64,000 nt of DNA, taken from NCBI GenBank assembly GCA_963701375.1, contig CAVOZT010000003.1:124001-188000 (forward strand), given 5' to 3'. Positions within the stretch are counted from its first letter, which is position 1. Each line of letters begins with the position of its first letter. Positions 1 to 7,767 of this stretch are shown here, in pieces. The DNA is from CAVXTF01 sp963701375. Lineage in GTDB: Bacteria > Actinomycetota > Acidimicrobiia > Acidimicrobiales > CAVXTF01. A program made the position numbers and the translations under genes. The notes beneath the pieces were generated by a model. That model had not been told where the DNA came from, made no database searches, and saw only the letters and a program-made list of their open reading frames with translations.

Positions 1-957
1 AAGTGTGTGCTTGACCTCAGAGGCGTAGCTCACGACGGAGCCCTTGAGCCACACGCTCGCGCCTTCGACTTCGACCAGGCGGCTCGCCACCAATCCCCCG
101 GTCAGCGACTCCGCGATTCCCAAAGTGAGGCCGGCCGAGAGCAGCGACCAGGCAACCGCCTCTTCCATCGACCGGTCGTCAGCGGAGAACACGGCGTCGC
201 CCACCAAAGCGATCACTTTCTCCTGCTCGGCGTCGAGCATCGAGTCGGCGGATACACGGTCGCGCGCCTTGGCCGTGATCCGCACCTTTATCCCTTCTAT
301 CCCCGAAGCCAGGAATGCGATCGTCGGGTTGCCTCCCGCAGCGTCGAGCGCCTCGATGCGGGGGGCGAGGAGATCTGCGAGCCCGGATTCGCTCAGGCCC
401 CAGACCCTAATCACGCGGCTGACGATCGTCGCCTTCTCGCCGGATCTCTCCAGCAGGTCGGGCAGAACGGCGCGCTCGAACATCTCGGACATCTCGTACG
501 GGACGCCGGGGACCGCGTAGATCACCTTGTGCCCGACGGGGCAGATGAGACCGGGCGCGGTTCCCATCACCTGCCGGATCGGGGTGGCGCCGCGCGGCAC
601 GTCGGCCTGCCTCAGATTCGATTCCGGCATCTCGCGGTTTCGAGCGGAGAAGACCTTGCGGATCGCCTCGACGAGTGACTCGTCGCGCTCGATCGGGACG
701 TTCATGACCTCGGCGATCGCCTCGCGTGTGATGTCATCCTGGGTCGGGCCTAGCCCGCCGCACACGATCACACCGTCGGATCGCGCGAGCGCAGTTCGCA
801 ACGCGAGAACGATCCTCTCGTGGTTGTCACCTACCGCCTGGTGAAAATGCGAGTCGATCCCGCTCGACGCAAGATGCTCTCCGAGCCATGCAGAATTGGT
901 GTCCGCAATCTGACCGAGCAGCAACTCGGTCCCGACTGCCAGAACCTCGATCCTCAT
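1..957 (-). CDS. cinA: CinA family protein, C-terminus cut by window edge
   Basis: This gene reads leftward off the window, so only about 319 of the usual roughly 415 residues are visible. The N-terminal half is the molybdopterin-binding-like (COG1058) domain, starting MRIEVLAVGTELLLGQ and carrying the conserved GGLGPTQDD at residues 67-75 and a VPGVPYEM segment near 149-156. The start of the C-terminal amidase domain is visible near the edge as AESLTGG followed by a GSVVSYA segment. Family members act on pyridine nucleotides, as nicotinamide-nucleotide amidase and/or ADP-ribose pyrophosphatase; which activity applies here cannot be read. AESLTGG has Leu where AESCTGG is common. The ATG overlaps the pgsA stop as ATGA, which fixes the start and implies translational coupling in a rimO-pgsA-cinA operon. 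Confidence 0.93.
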   Translation of the reverse strand, partial: MRIEVLAVGTELLLGQIADTNSAWLGEHLASSGIDSHFHQAVGDNHERIVLALRTALARSDGVIVCGGLGPTQDDITREAIAEVMNVPIERDESLVEAIRKVFSARNREMPESNLRQADVPRGATPIRQVMGTAPGLICPVGHKVIYAVPGVPYEMSEMFERAVLPDLLERSGEKATIVSRVIRVWGLSESGLADLLAPRIEALDAAGGNPTIAFLASGIEGIKVRITAKARDRVSADSMLDAEQEKVIALVGDAVFSADDRSMEEAVAWSLLSAGLTLGIAESLTGGLVASRLVEVEGASVWLKGSVVSYASEVKHTL

Positions 958-1604
958 ACCGCTCTTCTGCCGGCTGCACGACGCAGGTCGGCGTGACCAC
1001 CCCCACCCGTGCCCCTTGACGAGGTGCCACCCGGCACCGACTCGTCATCGGCGCGCCGGCCGTCATTCAAATACTGCAGGCCGGTCGCAAGCGTGAGAGC
1101 GGTGGCGAACCAGACCGCCGCCTCGAGAACGCTGTGGTGCTTGACCATCGGAGGAAGCAGACACAGCCCGAGAACGAGGTCTTGGACCACGGTCTTCCAC
1201 TTGGCGGACGCTCGGGCCGGGATCGAAACTCCCTTTCGGCTCTTGAAGGTCCGGTAGAGGCTCATCAGGATTTCGCGCACCGCGATGAGCGCTACCGGGA
1301 GCCACGGGATCTCGTCGCGCGCCGCGAGCACGGCGAACGTGCCGAGCACGACCGCCTTGTCGGCCAGGGGGTCGAGGAAGGCACCGGACGTGGTGGCGCC
1401 GTGGCGGCGGGCGATCCAGCCGTCGAGGCCGTCGGTCGAGCACACCAAGAACGCCACGACCACGGCTGCCCACGTAGGCCCCCAGACCGCAACCATGAGC
1501 ACGAGCACCGGCGCCGCAAAGAGCCGGCCGATGGTGAGGAGGTTCGCTGGCGTGAGTACGGCGGACGGCCCGAAGCGCGACGTCTTGGCAGGCGGCGGGC
1601 TCAC
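954..1604 (-). CDS. pgsA: CDP-diacylglycerol--glycerol-3-phosphate 3-phosphatidyltransferase
   Basis: The 216-residue membrane protein carries the CDP-alcohol phosphatidyltransferase signature, with D58, D61-G62, A65-R66, G74, D78 and D82 in the expected spacing (DG..AR........G...D...D). Family members make phosphatidylglycerophosphate from CDP-diacylglycerol and glycerol-3-phosphate at the cytoplasmic membrane. Several hydrophobic segments follow residue 20. The last 40 or so residues form a polar Gly/Arg-rich tail that is longer than usual. The start overlaps the rimO stop by four bases (ATGA) and the stop overlaps the cinA start in the same way. The related phosphatidylinositol-phosphate synthases share the motif, so the exact acceptor is inferred from the rimO-pgsA-cinA neighbourhood. 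Confidence 0.9.
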   Translation of the reverse strand: MSPPPAKTSRFGPSAVLTPANLLTIGRLFAAPVLVLMVAVWGPTWAAVVVAFLVCSTDGLDGWIARRHGATTSGAFLDPLADKAVVLGTFAVLAARDEIPWLPVALIAVREILMSLYRTFKSRKGVSIPARASAKWKTVVQDLVLGLCLLPPMVKHHSVLEAAVWFATALTLATGLQYLNDGRRADDESVPGGTSSRGTGGGGHADLRRAAGRRAV

Positions 1605-2947
1605 AGGGCCGCCACCAGACGCTCCTGTTCGACGACCGACGCGACGACCGGGTCACTATCCCGGAGCTCCGCCCAGAGATCGGGCCCCGACGCCCCTGTG
1701 GCGACCAGCTCGAAGACGGAGCCTGACGCGAGGCTCGCAGGGACGTGTATCACTCCGTCGATCTCGGGCGCTTCCCGATGCGTCCGGCCGACGCCGGCGT
1801 AGTCGACGAGCACGCTCAACTCGGACCCGACCAGCGACCGGCGCCTTCTAGCGGTCACGGCGTCTTGGAGCTCGGAGCATTCGCGGAGCCTGTCGAGCGC
1901 GAGTCCCGGGGGCACCGCCGGCTCGAGTCCTTCCGCCGGCGTCCCCGGCTCCTCAGAGAACGTGAAGAACCCGGCCCAGTCGAGCTCCACTTCTTCGAGG
2001 AATCCGAGAAGCTCGTCATGGTCCTCCTCGGTCTCGCCGGGAAAACCCAAGATGAACGAAGAGCGCAACGCCGCGTCGGGTGCCGATTCGCGGATGCGGG
2101 CGATGAGCTCTGTGAACTGTGCCCTGTGACCGGGCCTGTGCATGCGCTTCAGCAGACCCCTCGAGACGTGTTGGAGCGACAAGTCGAAGTACGGCACTCC
2201 CGTCGCGCATATCGCGTCCACGAGCGCTTCGTCGACCGACGACGGGTAGAGATAGAGCAGCCGCACGCGCTCGACGCGCTCTGCGACACGCTCGAGCAGC
2301 CGCACGACGGGCCTCGGGCGGACCGTGCGATCCCCCGGGTCGGAACGATCGAGACCCCACGAGGCGAGGTCTTGTGCGACGAGCACGACTTCGCGGAGGG
2401 CGGGGCCGAGAGCTTCGATCTCGTCGAGCACCGCTTGCTCGGTACGGGACCTCTGTGCGCCGCGAAAAGACGGAATCGCGCAATAAGCGCATCGCCTGTC
2501 GCATCCCTCGGCGATCTTCACGTACGCCCACGGCGCCGATGCCTTCGGGCGTGGCAGCTCGAGAAGATCGAACGCCGGGACGCGGCGGCACGTGGGAGCT
2601 CCGACGGCCACCCTGGCCGGTTCGACGACCAGCGACTCTCCGAACTTCGCCACCAGGTCGACCTCTGGCATCGCAGCAGCGATCTCGTCCCCGTAGCGCT
2701 CCGCCAGACAACCCGTGACCACGAGACGTGCGCCGGCCCGTCGGCTCGACGAGAGCTCGAGAATGGTGTCGACCGACTCCTGTCTCGCCGCCTCTATGAA
2801 GGCACATGTGTTGACCACGACTAGGTCTGCGTGCTCTGGAGCGTCGGCGCGTCCGTAGCCGGCGCGTGCGAGCGTTCCCGCAAGCTTCGCCGAGTCGACT
2901 TCGTTCTTGGGGCACCCGAGAGTCTCCAGCCAATACCTGGCGGGCAT
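1601..2947 (-). CDS. rimO: Ribosomal protein S12 methylthiotransferase RimO
   Basis: The 448-residue protein is a full-length radical SAM methylthiotransferase. It has the N-terminal UPF0004 domain with cluster cysteines C12, C48 and C80, the radical SAM motif CDRRCAYC with C149, C153 and C156, and a C-terminal TRAM-like region. The LGCPKNEVDS opening and overall length match RimO better than MiaB. RimO uses two [4Fe-4S] clusters to methylthiolate an aspartate of ribosomal protein S12. It is the first gene of the leftward rimO-pgsA-cinA operon and overlaps pgsA by four bases. About 140 bp separate its ATG from the divergent BAX-inhibitor-like gene, so the promoters must lie there. Confidence 0.95.
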   Translation of the reverse strand: MPARYWLETLGCPKNEVDSAKLAGTLARAGYGRADAPEHADLVVVNTCAFIEAARQESVDTILELSSSRRAGARLVVTGCLAERYGDEIAAAMPEVDLVAKFGESLVVEPARVAVGAPTCRRVPAFDLLELPRPKASAPWAYVKIAEGCDRRCAYCAIPSFRGAQRSRTEQAVLDEIEALGPALREVVLVAQDLASWGLDRSDPGDRTVRPRPVVRLLERVAERVERVRLLYLYPSSVDEALVDAICATGVPYFDLSLQHVSRGLLKRMHRPGHRAQFTELIARIRESAPDAALRSSFILGFPGETEEDHDELLGFLEEVELDWAGFFTFSEEPGTPAEGLEPAVPPGLALDRLRECSELQDAVTARRRRSLVGSELSVLVDYAGVGRTHREAPEIDGVIHVPASLASGSVFELVATGASGPDLWAELRDSDPVVASVVEQERLVAAL

Positions 2948-3085
2948 CGTGCCAATCTACTGGCAGTACCAGGTAAGACACTGTGGGGTCTCTTAGAAGT
3001 TCCCGCTGGACGCCCAAAACGGTGGGCTCGGTGCCGATCCGCTTGGCGCGGGCGGTACCCTCGTCTACTGCACACAGGTAAGAGA

Positions 3086-4051
3086 ATGGAGTGGACGATG
3101 GCGACACGACGGCAGCAGGCTGGCGGCAGCGCTGTTGTGGCATCCAACTTCCGGCGTCTGGCGGACACCTTCCCCCTGGGAACGGCGCCGTTCCAGCCGA
3201 GTGGGCTGCAGGACCCTGGCGGTACGTCGACCGCGCCTCCGCCCGCGCCCGGCAGCGCTCAGGGTGCGCCGCCCGAGTCCCCTGAATCTCCTTATGGCTA
3301 TGCGTCCCAGCCGGTCGAGTATTTCCCCGCGGCGGGCAGCGGATACCCGCCTCCGCCATTGGTCGGAAGCCCCCCGACGCGATACGGCTCAGGTCTTCCT
3401 CCCGTATCGGACGCCGCGCCCTTCGTCGCTTCCGACGTGTACAACAAGGTCGGCATTCTTGCGGCGCTCGCAATAGCAGGCGGTGCGATCACTTTCTTGT
3501 TCCAGATCTCTGCGGGCATTGTCGGCGTCCTGTTCCTCGTGGCTTTCGCGCTTGCACTCGTCACAATCTTCCGACCCCGCCAGGCCAGGGTCCTCGCGCC
3601 CATTTATGCGATCACGGAAGGTCTCGCGCTCGGAGGAGTTTCCCGGTATTTCGAAACCTCGTCGAAAGGGATAGTCCCGCTCGCGGTCCTGTTCACGGGG
3701 GCGGTATTCGCCGGCACGCTCGCGGCTTACAGGTCGGGCCTGGTTCACGTCGGCAGGCGGTTCGTCGTCGAGACCACGATCGCCACCTTCGGGCTGGTCG
3801 TGGTGCTCCTGGCTGCCTGGATCGGAGTCCCGGTGCCCGGAGCCTCGGGGATCGGGCCATGGTCCGTTGCGATCGGGGTGGTCTACCTGTTCGTGGCCGT
3901 GGCGAACCTGTTCGTGGACTTCTCGTACGTGCAGAGTGCCGAGGCACAAGGGCTGTCCGCCGAGGGAGAGTGGTACGCGGCATTCTCGATCATGCTCGCC
4001 CTAGTCATGGTCTATATCGCGATGCTGCGGATACTCGGAGGGCGGCGTTAG
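3086..4051 (+). CDS. BAX inhibitor-1/YccA-like membrane protein
   Basis: The 321-residue protein has a soluble N-terminal region of roughly 110 residues, rich in Pro, Ser and Gly. After it come about seven hydrophobic helices typical of the BI-1/YccA family, with a PIYAITEGLALGGVS segment and a closing FSYVQSAEAQG...EWYAAFSIMLALVMVYIAMLRIL pattern that begins near residue 280. Family members are ion- or proton-leak membrane proteins, often linked to FtsH-type quality control, but no precise role can be assigned here. The ATG at 3086 follows AGGTAAGAG; a second ATG four codons on (3098) also has an upstream GGAGTGG, so the start is uncertain by four residues. The gene is monocistronic and divergent from rimO. 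Confidence 0.8.
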   Translation: MEWTMATRRQQAGGSAVVASNFRRLADTFPLGTAPFQPSGLQDPGGTSTAPPPAPGSAQGAPPESPESPYGYASQPVEYFPAAGSGYPPPPLVGSPPTRYGSGLPPVSDAAPFVASDVYNKVGILAALAIAGGAITFLFQISAGIVGVLFLVAFALALVTIFRPRQARVLAPIYAITEGLALGGVSRYFETSSKGIVPLAVLFTGAVFAGTLAAYRSGLVHVGRRFVVETTIATFGLVVVLLAAWIGVPVPGASGIGPWSVAIGVVYLFVAVANLFVDFSYVQSAEAQGLSAEGEWYAAFSIMLALVMVYIAMLRILGGRR

Positions 4052-4065
4052 GCGTTTGCTTCATT

Positions 4066-4080
4066 CGTCTTTCGAAGACG
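4066..4080 (+). terminator. Short hairpin after the BAX-inhibitor-like gene
   Basis: A six-base-pair perfect stem (CGTCTT/AAGACG) with a three-base loop lies 15 bp after the stop codon. No T-run follows, so it is only a possible terminator. Confidence 0.3.
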
Positions 4081-4122
4081 CAAGAAAGCCGCTCAATTGG
4101 TAGTCACAGTACGAAAGAGCCA

Positions 4123-4128
4123 TATAAT
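4123..4128 (+). promoter_or_regulatory. Candidate -10 box (TATAAT) for the Lsr2-like gene
   Basis: A consensus TATAAT stands out in an AT-richer stretch about 170 bp upstream of the Lsr2-like GTG. No good -35 has ideal spacing: TTGGTA at 4097-4102 is 20 bp away. The implied long leader includes a CGAGGG/CCCTCG hairpin at 4235-4248. Confidence 0.35.
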
Positions 4129-4296
4129 GAGTGCGTCATTCCGGGCCGTTGCGACCGGCAAAAGGCGTCCATCGCGATCAGCAGGTGGTGGGAAGATCGT
4201 GGCGCCTCCGGTCAGATAGTCCAGTTTGGCTAAGCGAGGGAACCCTCGAACGAGTTTCTGGCGCGTGCGCCGGTCTTAGAGCTATGGGAGGCGTCA

Positions 4297-4722
4297 GTGG
4301 CGCAGAAAATCAGGGTCGAGCTTGTTTGCGACGCTTGTGAAGATGGTCGTCCTGCTCAGCGCACATTGGGCTTCGCATTCGACGACGAAAGCGGCGACCG
4401 GAGCGAATACAAGATCGAGCTCTGCGCGCGTCACATGGCGCAATTCGTAGGGGCGCTACAGCAATGGGTCGAAATGGCACGCCTCGAACCCATCAAGCCC
4501 ACTAAAGGGGCCGGTAGAGGCAAAGGTCGCTCCAACAATGTGATCTCAGCCAGGCAGGGAAGCGGGCGCGCACCGGCGCGCCGCGGGGCCGAGCAGGTGG
4601 CCGCCATCAGGACCTGGGCCCGCTCGCACGGTTACACGGTCGCCGAGAAAGGCCGCATCCCGGCCGAGATCGAAGACGCTTACAACCGACAGGGATCAGC
4701 TCCTCAGAGCCTGTCGATCTAG
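4297..4722 (+). CDS. Lsr2-like nucleoid-associated DNA-binding protein
   Basis: The 141-residue protein has the two-part Lsr2 plan. An N-terminal beta-rich dimerisation region (residues 4-62) is joined by a basic Gly/Arg/Ser linker to a C-terminal helix-turn DNA-binding domain. In that domain AIRTWARSHGYTV and KGRIPAEI (about 103-125) match the minor-groove-binding core of Lsr2. Lsr2 proteins bridge and silence AT-rich DNA. Unlike classical Lsr2, residues C11, C14, C43 and H46 form a CxxC...CxxH set that could bind zinc and stabilise the N-terminal domain. Initiation is at GTG 4297, seven bases after GGGAGG. Assignment to the superfamily is secure; that it silences genes globally is inferred. 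Confidence 0.85.
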   Translation: MAQKIRVELVCDACEDGRPAQRTLGFAFDDESGDRSEYKIELCARHMAQFVGALQQWVEMARLEPIKPTKGAGRGKGRSNNVISARQGSGRAPARRGAEQVAAIRTWARSHGYTVAEKGRIPAEIEDAYNRQGSAPQSLSI

Positions 4723-4730
4723 TACCCGCG

Positions 4731-4768
4731 TCGGTTCCGAGGTTCCGTCTCGGTTCCGAGGTTCCGTC
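4731..4768. repeat. Two perfect tandem 19-bp repeats
   Basis: The unit TCGGTTCCGAGGTTCCGTC occurs twice back to back, between the stops of the convergent Lsr2-like and tatA genes. Each unit contains a CGGTTCCG/CGAGGTTCCG near-repeat, so the tract can fold into alternative hairpins. It may be a transcription end or simple slippage. Confidence 0.75.
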
Positions 4769-4782
4769 GCCCCTCGTCCGTT

Positions 4783-5022
4783 TTACGGCTTCGTCGCGTC
4801 GCTCTTGGCGTCGGCGGTCGCGCCAGTGGCGCCGGCGGTCACAGCACCTGGGGATTTGAGCGTCTCGGAGAAGGCCTGCCCTTCCTGGATTCCCTGCTTG
4901 AACTCCTTTTGGGCCGAACCGAGCGACCTTGCGAGCTTGGGGATCTGGCTGCTCCCGAAGAGGACCAGCCCCACCACGATAACGACGATCACCCCGTCCA
5001 TTCCAAAGATCTCTGCGAGCAT
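4783..5022 (-). CDS. tatA: Sec-independent translocase subunit TatA/TatE
   Basis: The 79-residue protein has the TatA form: a short N-terminal transmembrane helix (about residues 8-22), the conserved F22-G23 hinge, an amphipathic helix (SSQIPKLARSLGSAQKEFKQG) and a disordered Ala/Thr/Lys tail. TatA oligomers help form the pore that exports folded twin-arginine substrates. The ATG follows an AAGGAG at good spacing. TatB also has an FG hinge, but the small size and acidic-to-basic amphipathic helix favour TatA/E. No tatC is nearby. The gene lies 44 bp downstream of the ferritin-like gene on the same strand, so the two may be co-transcribed. Confidence 0.92.
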   Translation of the reverse strand: MLAEIFGMDGVIVVIVVGLVLFGSSQIPKLARSLGSAQKEFKQGIQEGQAFSETLKSPGAVTAGATGATADAKSDATKP

Positions 5023-5066
5023 CTGCTATCTCCTTCCCCGCCTAGCGGCGGCTGGTTCGACTTTCT

Positions 5067-5858
5067 TCATGCGGCGTTCTGGCTGATCCGTTCGACTGCT
5101 GATTCGACGAGATGGAGCCCTTCCAGGCCCGGGAGCCGGTCCACCTGCCTGTCGATCCGCTGCGCCACCTTTGCGCCTTCTTCGTCGCCGAAGAGGTGCG
5201 AAACGAGGAAGCGAACTTCGTCGTCCGGCATCACGCCTGAGCCGACAGGGTTCCACCAGTGCTCGAGGGCGAATCGGGTGAGGCGCTGCGCGACCTTGCT
5301 GGAGCCGAGACGCAGGCGGGCCTGGGCCGCGTAGAAGTCGATGTGGCGACCCTCCTGGCGCATGATCCGCCGCAGCAGCTCGTTCAAGACGGGGCTGCGG
5401 GCCTTGGAGGCCAGCCGGCCGTAGCCTGCCTGTGTCGTCCACTCGTTGACCGCCCCCCACGTCATTTGAACTGCGGTGAGGTTCGTGAGCGCCGACCCGA
5501 TGGAGAACATCAAGGGTCGTATGGCGTCACGCTTCGGGAGCCGCCTACGCACCTCGGCGAGGCGACCCGATCCCGCAAGCTCGCCGTGCGCACCGAGGAC
5601 CTTGGCGATGGCGTCGCCGTGCCAGTGCTCCTCGTAGCTCCAGCAGGCGAGGAAGGCTGTCACGTCGGGGTCGCGGTGGGCCTTCGTGACGAGGACGTCT
5701 CGCAGGTAACACATGGTGTGGCCCTCGACGTCGTGCATGTAGCGAAGGCACCGAAGCACGTCGGCCTCGAGAGGGTCGCGCTCAAAGGAATCGAGGTCGA
5801 GGTCGTCGACCTTGAGACGGGCCGACCGGCTGATCAGCGTCGCGGTGTCCATTCCCAT
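5067..5858 (-). CDS. Ferritin-like / acyl-ACP desaturase-like di-iron protein
   Basis: The 263-residue, mainly helical protein has a likely di-iron centre: E45 in the first helix, E77-x-x-H80 (YEEHWHG), E139 (VNEW) and E169-x-x-H172 (QEGRHIDFY). Two ExxH pairs plus single glutamates is the pattern of ferritin-like oxidases and type-2 fatty-acid desaturases, but it is shorter than a classical plant-type desaturase. The substrate is unknown. ATG 5858 is chosen because AGAAAGGA precedes it by a few bases; an upstream extension would run into the dyad-rich promoter region. It diverges from the ECF sigma gene about 115 bp away and may belong to its regulon, which is inference. Confidence 0.72.
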   Translation of the reverse strand: MGMDTATLISRSARLKVDDLDLDSFERDPLEADVLRCLRYMHDVEGHTMCYLRDVLVTKAHRDPDVTAFLACWSYEEHWHGDAIAKVLGAHGELAGSGRLAEVRRRLPKRDAIRPLMFSIGSALTNLTAVQMTWGAVNEWTTQAGYGRLASKARSPVLNELLRRIMRQEGRHIDFYAAQARLRLGSSKVAQRLTRFALEHWWNPVGSGVMPDDEVRFLVSHLFGDEEGAKVAQRIDRQVDRLPGLEGLHLVESAVERISQNAA

Positions 5859-5884
5859 GTCCTTTCTACGAAGCTGCTCGTGAC

Positions 5885-5944
5885 CCCGGATGTCCGGATC
5901 TACCCTCCGGGAAGGGTAGAAGGAGTGACACCTGGACATCCGGG
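5885..5944. promoter_or_regulatory. Nested inverted repeats in the divergent ferritin-like/sigma promoter region
   Basis: Outer arms CCCGGATGTCCGG (5885-5897) and CTGGACATCCGGG (5932-5944) are complementary at 12 of 13 positions. Inner arms CTACCC (5900-5905) and GGGTAG (5914-5919) nest inside them. The left outer arm is itself a palindrome (CCGGA-TG-TCCGG). A GGGAACC at 5942-5948 resembles an ECF-type -35 element. The arrangement looks like a pair of regulator sites or a shared operator. Confidence 0.6.
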
Positions 5945-5973
5945 AACCTGCTCCGTGACGAATCACTGACTAG

Positions 5974-6549
5974 ATGAAGATGACGGATCCCGCGTCCGCA
6001 AGCGACGCAATGCTGCTCGTCTCCATCGGGCGCTGGCACGAGGAGGCGTTGGCCGAGGTGTACCGCCGTCACGGCAACGCCGTCTACGGCCTCGCACGGC
6101 GGGTCGTGGGCTCGACCTCTTTGGCCGAAGAGGTGACCCAGGACGTCTTCGTGGACCTGTGGAAACAGCCGGAGCGTTTCGATCCCGAGCGAGGTGCGCT
6201 CCGGACGTTCCTGCTCACGAAGGCTCATGGGAAGTCGGTCGACCTGATTCGTTCGGAGGCTGCCCGTAATGCACGTGAGGAGAAGAGCGCTCGGGAGACC
6301 GTGGCGTCCGGTTACGACCTCGACCGGTACGCCTGGGACCTCGCGGTCGCCGATCGCGTGAAGGTCGCGGTCGAGTCCCTCCCAGTAGACGAGCGACGGG
6401 CGATCGAGATGGCCTACTTCGACGGCCGGACCTACCGCGAGGTGGCGACTCTGTTGGGCGAGCCTGAAGGAACCATCAAAAGCAGGATCCGTTCCGGACT
6501 GCGGCGCCTGCGAGAGCTGCTGAACGCGCAAGGAGCGGATGCGTTGTGA
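5974..6549 (+). CDS. ECF (sigma-70 family) RNA polymerase sigma factor
   Basis: The 191-residue protein has region 2 (about residues 25-95, including the EEVTQDVFVDLWKQPERFDPERG core) and region 4 (about 125-182, with YREVATLLGEPEGTIKSRIRSGLRRLRELL as the helix-turn-helix), with no region 1 or 3. It resembles the SigK/SigL-type group that is held by membrane RskA-like anti-sigma factors. Two in-frame ATGs, two codons apart (5974 and 5980), are possible. Its stop overlaps the anti-sigma start (GTGA), so the pair is translationally coupled. The nested inverted repeat just upstream and a GGGAACC element suggest autoregulation. Confidence 0.92.
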   Translation: MKMTDPASASDAMLLVSIGRWHEEALAEVYRRHGNAVYGLARRVVGSTSLAEEVTQDVFVDLWKQPERFDPERGALRTFLLTKAHGKSVDLIRSEAARNAREEKSARETVASGYDLDRYAWDLAVADRVKVAVESLPVDERRAIEMAYFDGRTYREVATLLGEPEGTIKSRIRSGLRRLRELLNAQGADAL

Positions 6550-7433
6550 ACGGGGGCATGACGCACGAGGAGGTATCCGAGCTTCTTGGGGCGTTCGCGC
6601 TCGACGCGGTCGAGGTTGACGACGATGCGGCCATCCGCGAGCACCTTGATACTTGCGTGCGCTGCGAGTCTGAGGTGGCTCAGTTCCACGAGGTTGCAGG
6701 CCTGCTGGCGAACGCGGGTGGAGATGCGCCGCAGCACCTGTGGGAACGGATCGCCGAAGAGGTGGAGGTCGGTGCCGCCGACGGCCGCGGTGGTCCTCTT
6801 GGTTCCGGATCTACCCCTGATCTTCCTTCGGTCGAGAAGCTGTTGTTCCGTGCGCCAAAGGCGGCGTCCGAGCGAAAGCGACGAGCAAGCCGACTTAGGA
6901 GTCCCTCGGGAAAGACCGGCCTCCGGTTCGTCGTGCCGTTGGGGACTGCCGCGGCGCTGATCGTGATAGCGGTGCTCGGTCTGCAGGTCGATCACTTGAA
7001 CCATCGGATTGGCCAGCTAAATGCAGAGAGCGCTAATCAAGGCCTTGCACAGGCGGTTCAGGCGGCGCTCTTGGATCCGCAGGCCAAGCAGATCGCGCTA
7101 ACGAGCGTGGCGGGCGCGGGTGGCGGCAGTGGCAGTGTCAATGGCAATCGGAGTCCGGCCCTGGCGGAGCTCGTCATGTTGCCGTCCGGGACCGGGTTCC
7201 TGATCAATCACCGTTTGCCCGCTCTGCCCTCGAGCGAGACATACCAACTCTGGGGGCTCACAGGGGGACGGATGATATCCATCGGACTTCTCGGGGACCG
7301 TCCCACCGACGTGGTCATGACGATCGGGCAGCCGGCGCCGTTCGTGGCATTCGCAGTCACCGCCGAGCACGCCGGCGGATCGGTGAGACCGACTCTTCCG
7401 GCAGTGGCGGCGAGCTCCACCATCTCCACCTGA
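6546..7433 (+). CDS. Zinc-finger anti-sigma factor, RskA-like, membrane-anchored
   Basis: The 295-residue protein has an N-terminal anti-sigma domain with H33-x3-C37-x2-C40 (HLDTCVRC), a basic linker, one transmembrane helix at about 127-147, and a C-terminal extracytoplasmic domain resembling RskA (SSETYQLWGLTGGRMISIG). Proteins of this type trap the cognate ECF factor at the membrane and release it after regulated proteolysis. GTG 6546 overlaps the sigma stop; an ATG at 6558 would shorten it by four residues. The extracytoplasmic part begins with a coiled-coil-like segment followed by an Ala/Gly/Gln-rich stretch. The signal it senses cannot be inferred. Confidence 0.9.
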   Translation: MNGGMTHEEVSELLGAFALDAVEVDDDAAIREHLDTCVRCESEVAQFHEVAGLLANAGGDAPQHLWERIAEEVEVGAADGRGGPLGSGSTPDLPSVEKLLFRAPKAASERKRRASRLRSPSGKTGLRFVVPLGTAAALIVIAVLGLQVDHLNHRIGQLNAESANQGLAQAVQAALLDPQAKQIALTSVAGAGGGSGSVNGNRSPALAELVMLPSGTGFLINHRLPALPSSETYQLWGLTGGRMISIGLLGDRPTDVVMTIGQPAPFVAFAVTAEHAGGSVRPTLPAVAASSTIST

Positions 7434-7518
7434 CGGTGGGCCGCGCGGCGCACGTGCGGCATCTTTCGGCGCGCCCGGGAGCACACCGTGAACCCGGCGA
7501 TTCGTCCTTGACGATCTG

Positions 7519-7536
7519 CCGGGGCTGTCGCCCCGG
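7519..7536 (-). terminator. GC-rich hairpin downstream of tRNA-Ser
   Basis: A perfect seven-base-pair stem, CCGGGGC/GCCCCGG with a TGTC loop, begins five bases past the 3' end of the tRNA. It lacks a T-tract but is a plausible transcript end. It could also serve the converging anti-sigma operon. Confidence 0.5.
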
Positions 7537-7540
7537 CGAG

Positions 7541-7629
7541 CGGAGAGGGAGGGATTTGAACCCTCGGACCCAGTTTCCCAGGTCAACTCATTAGCAGTGA
7601 GTCCGATTCGGCCGCTCTCGCACCTCTCC
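7541..7629 (-). tRNA. tRNA-Ser (anticodon GCU)
   Basis: The minus strand folds into an 89-nt class II tRNA. The acceptor stem is GGAGAGG/CCTCTCC with discriminator G at 7541. The anticodon loop centred on complement 7593-7595 reads GCT, and a long variable arm (GACCTGGGAAACTGGGTC) typical of tRNA-Ser is present. The T arm contains GGTTCAAATCC. CCA is not encoded. It decodes AGC and AGU. Confidence 0.96.
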
Positions 7630-7767
7630 CCGGTGGGCGGATCAATGGCAGAGCGTACCCGGGCGTGCGGCGGCCGGCAGACGTGGAAGTCGGATCCTGT
7701 GGCCGGTCGTCCGCTACATCTCCGACGAATGTTCCGCGCAGGGGTAGGCCGTCAGCGAGCTACGCAA

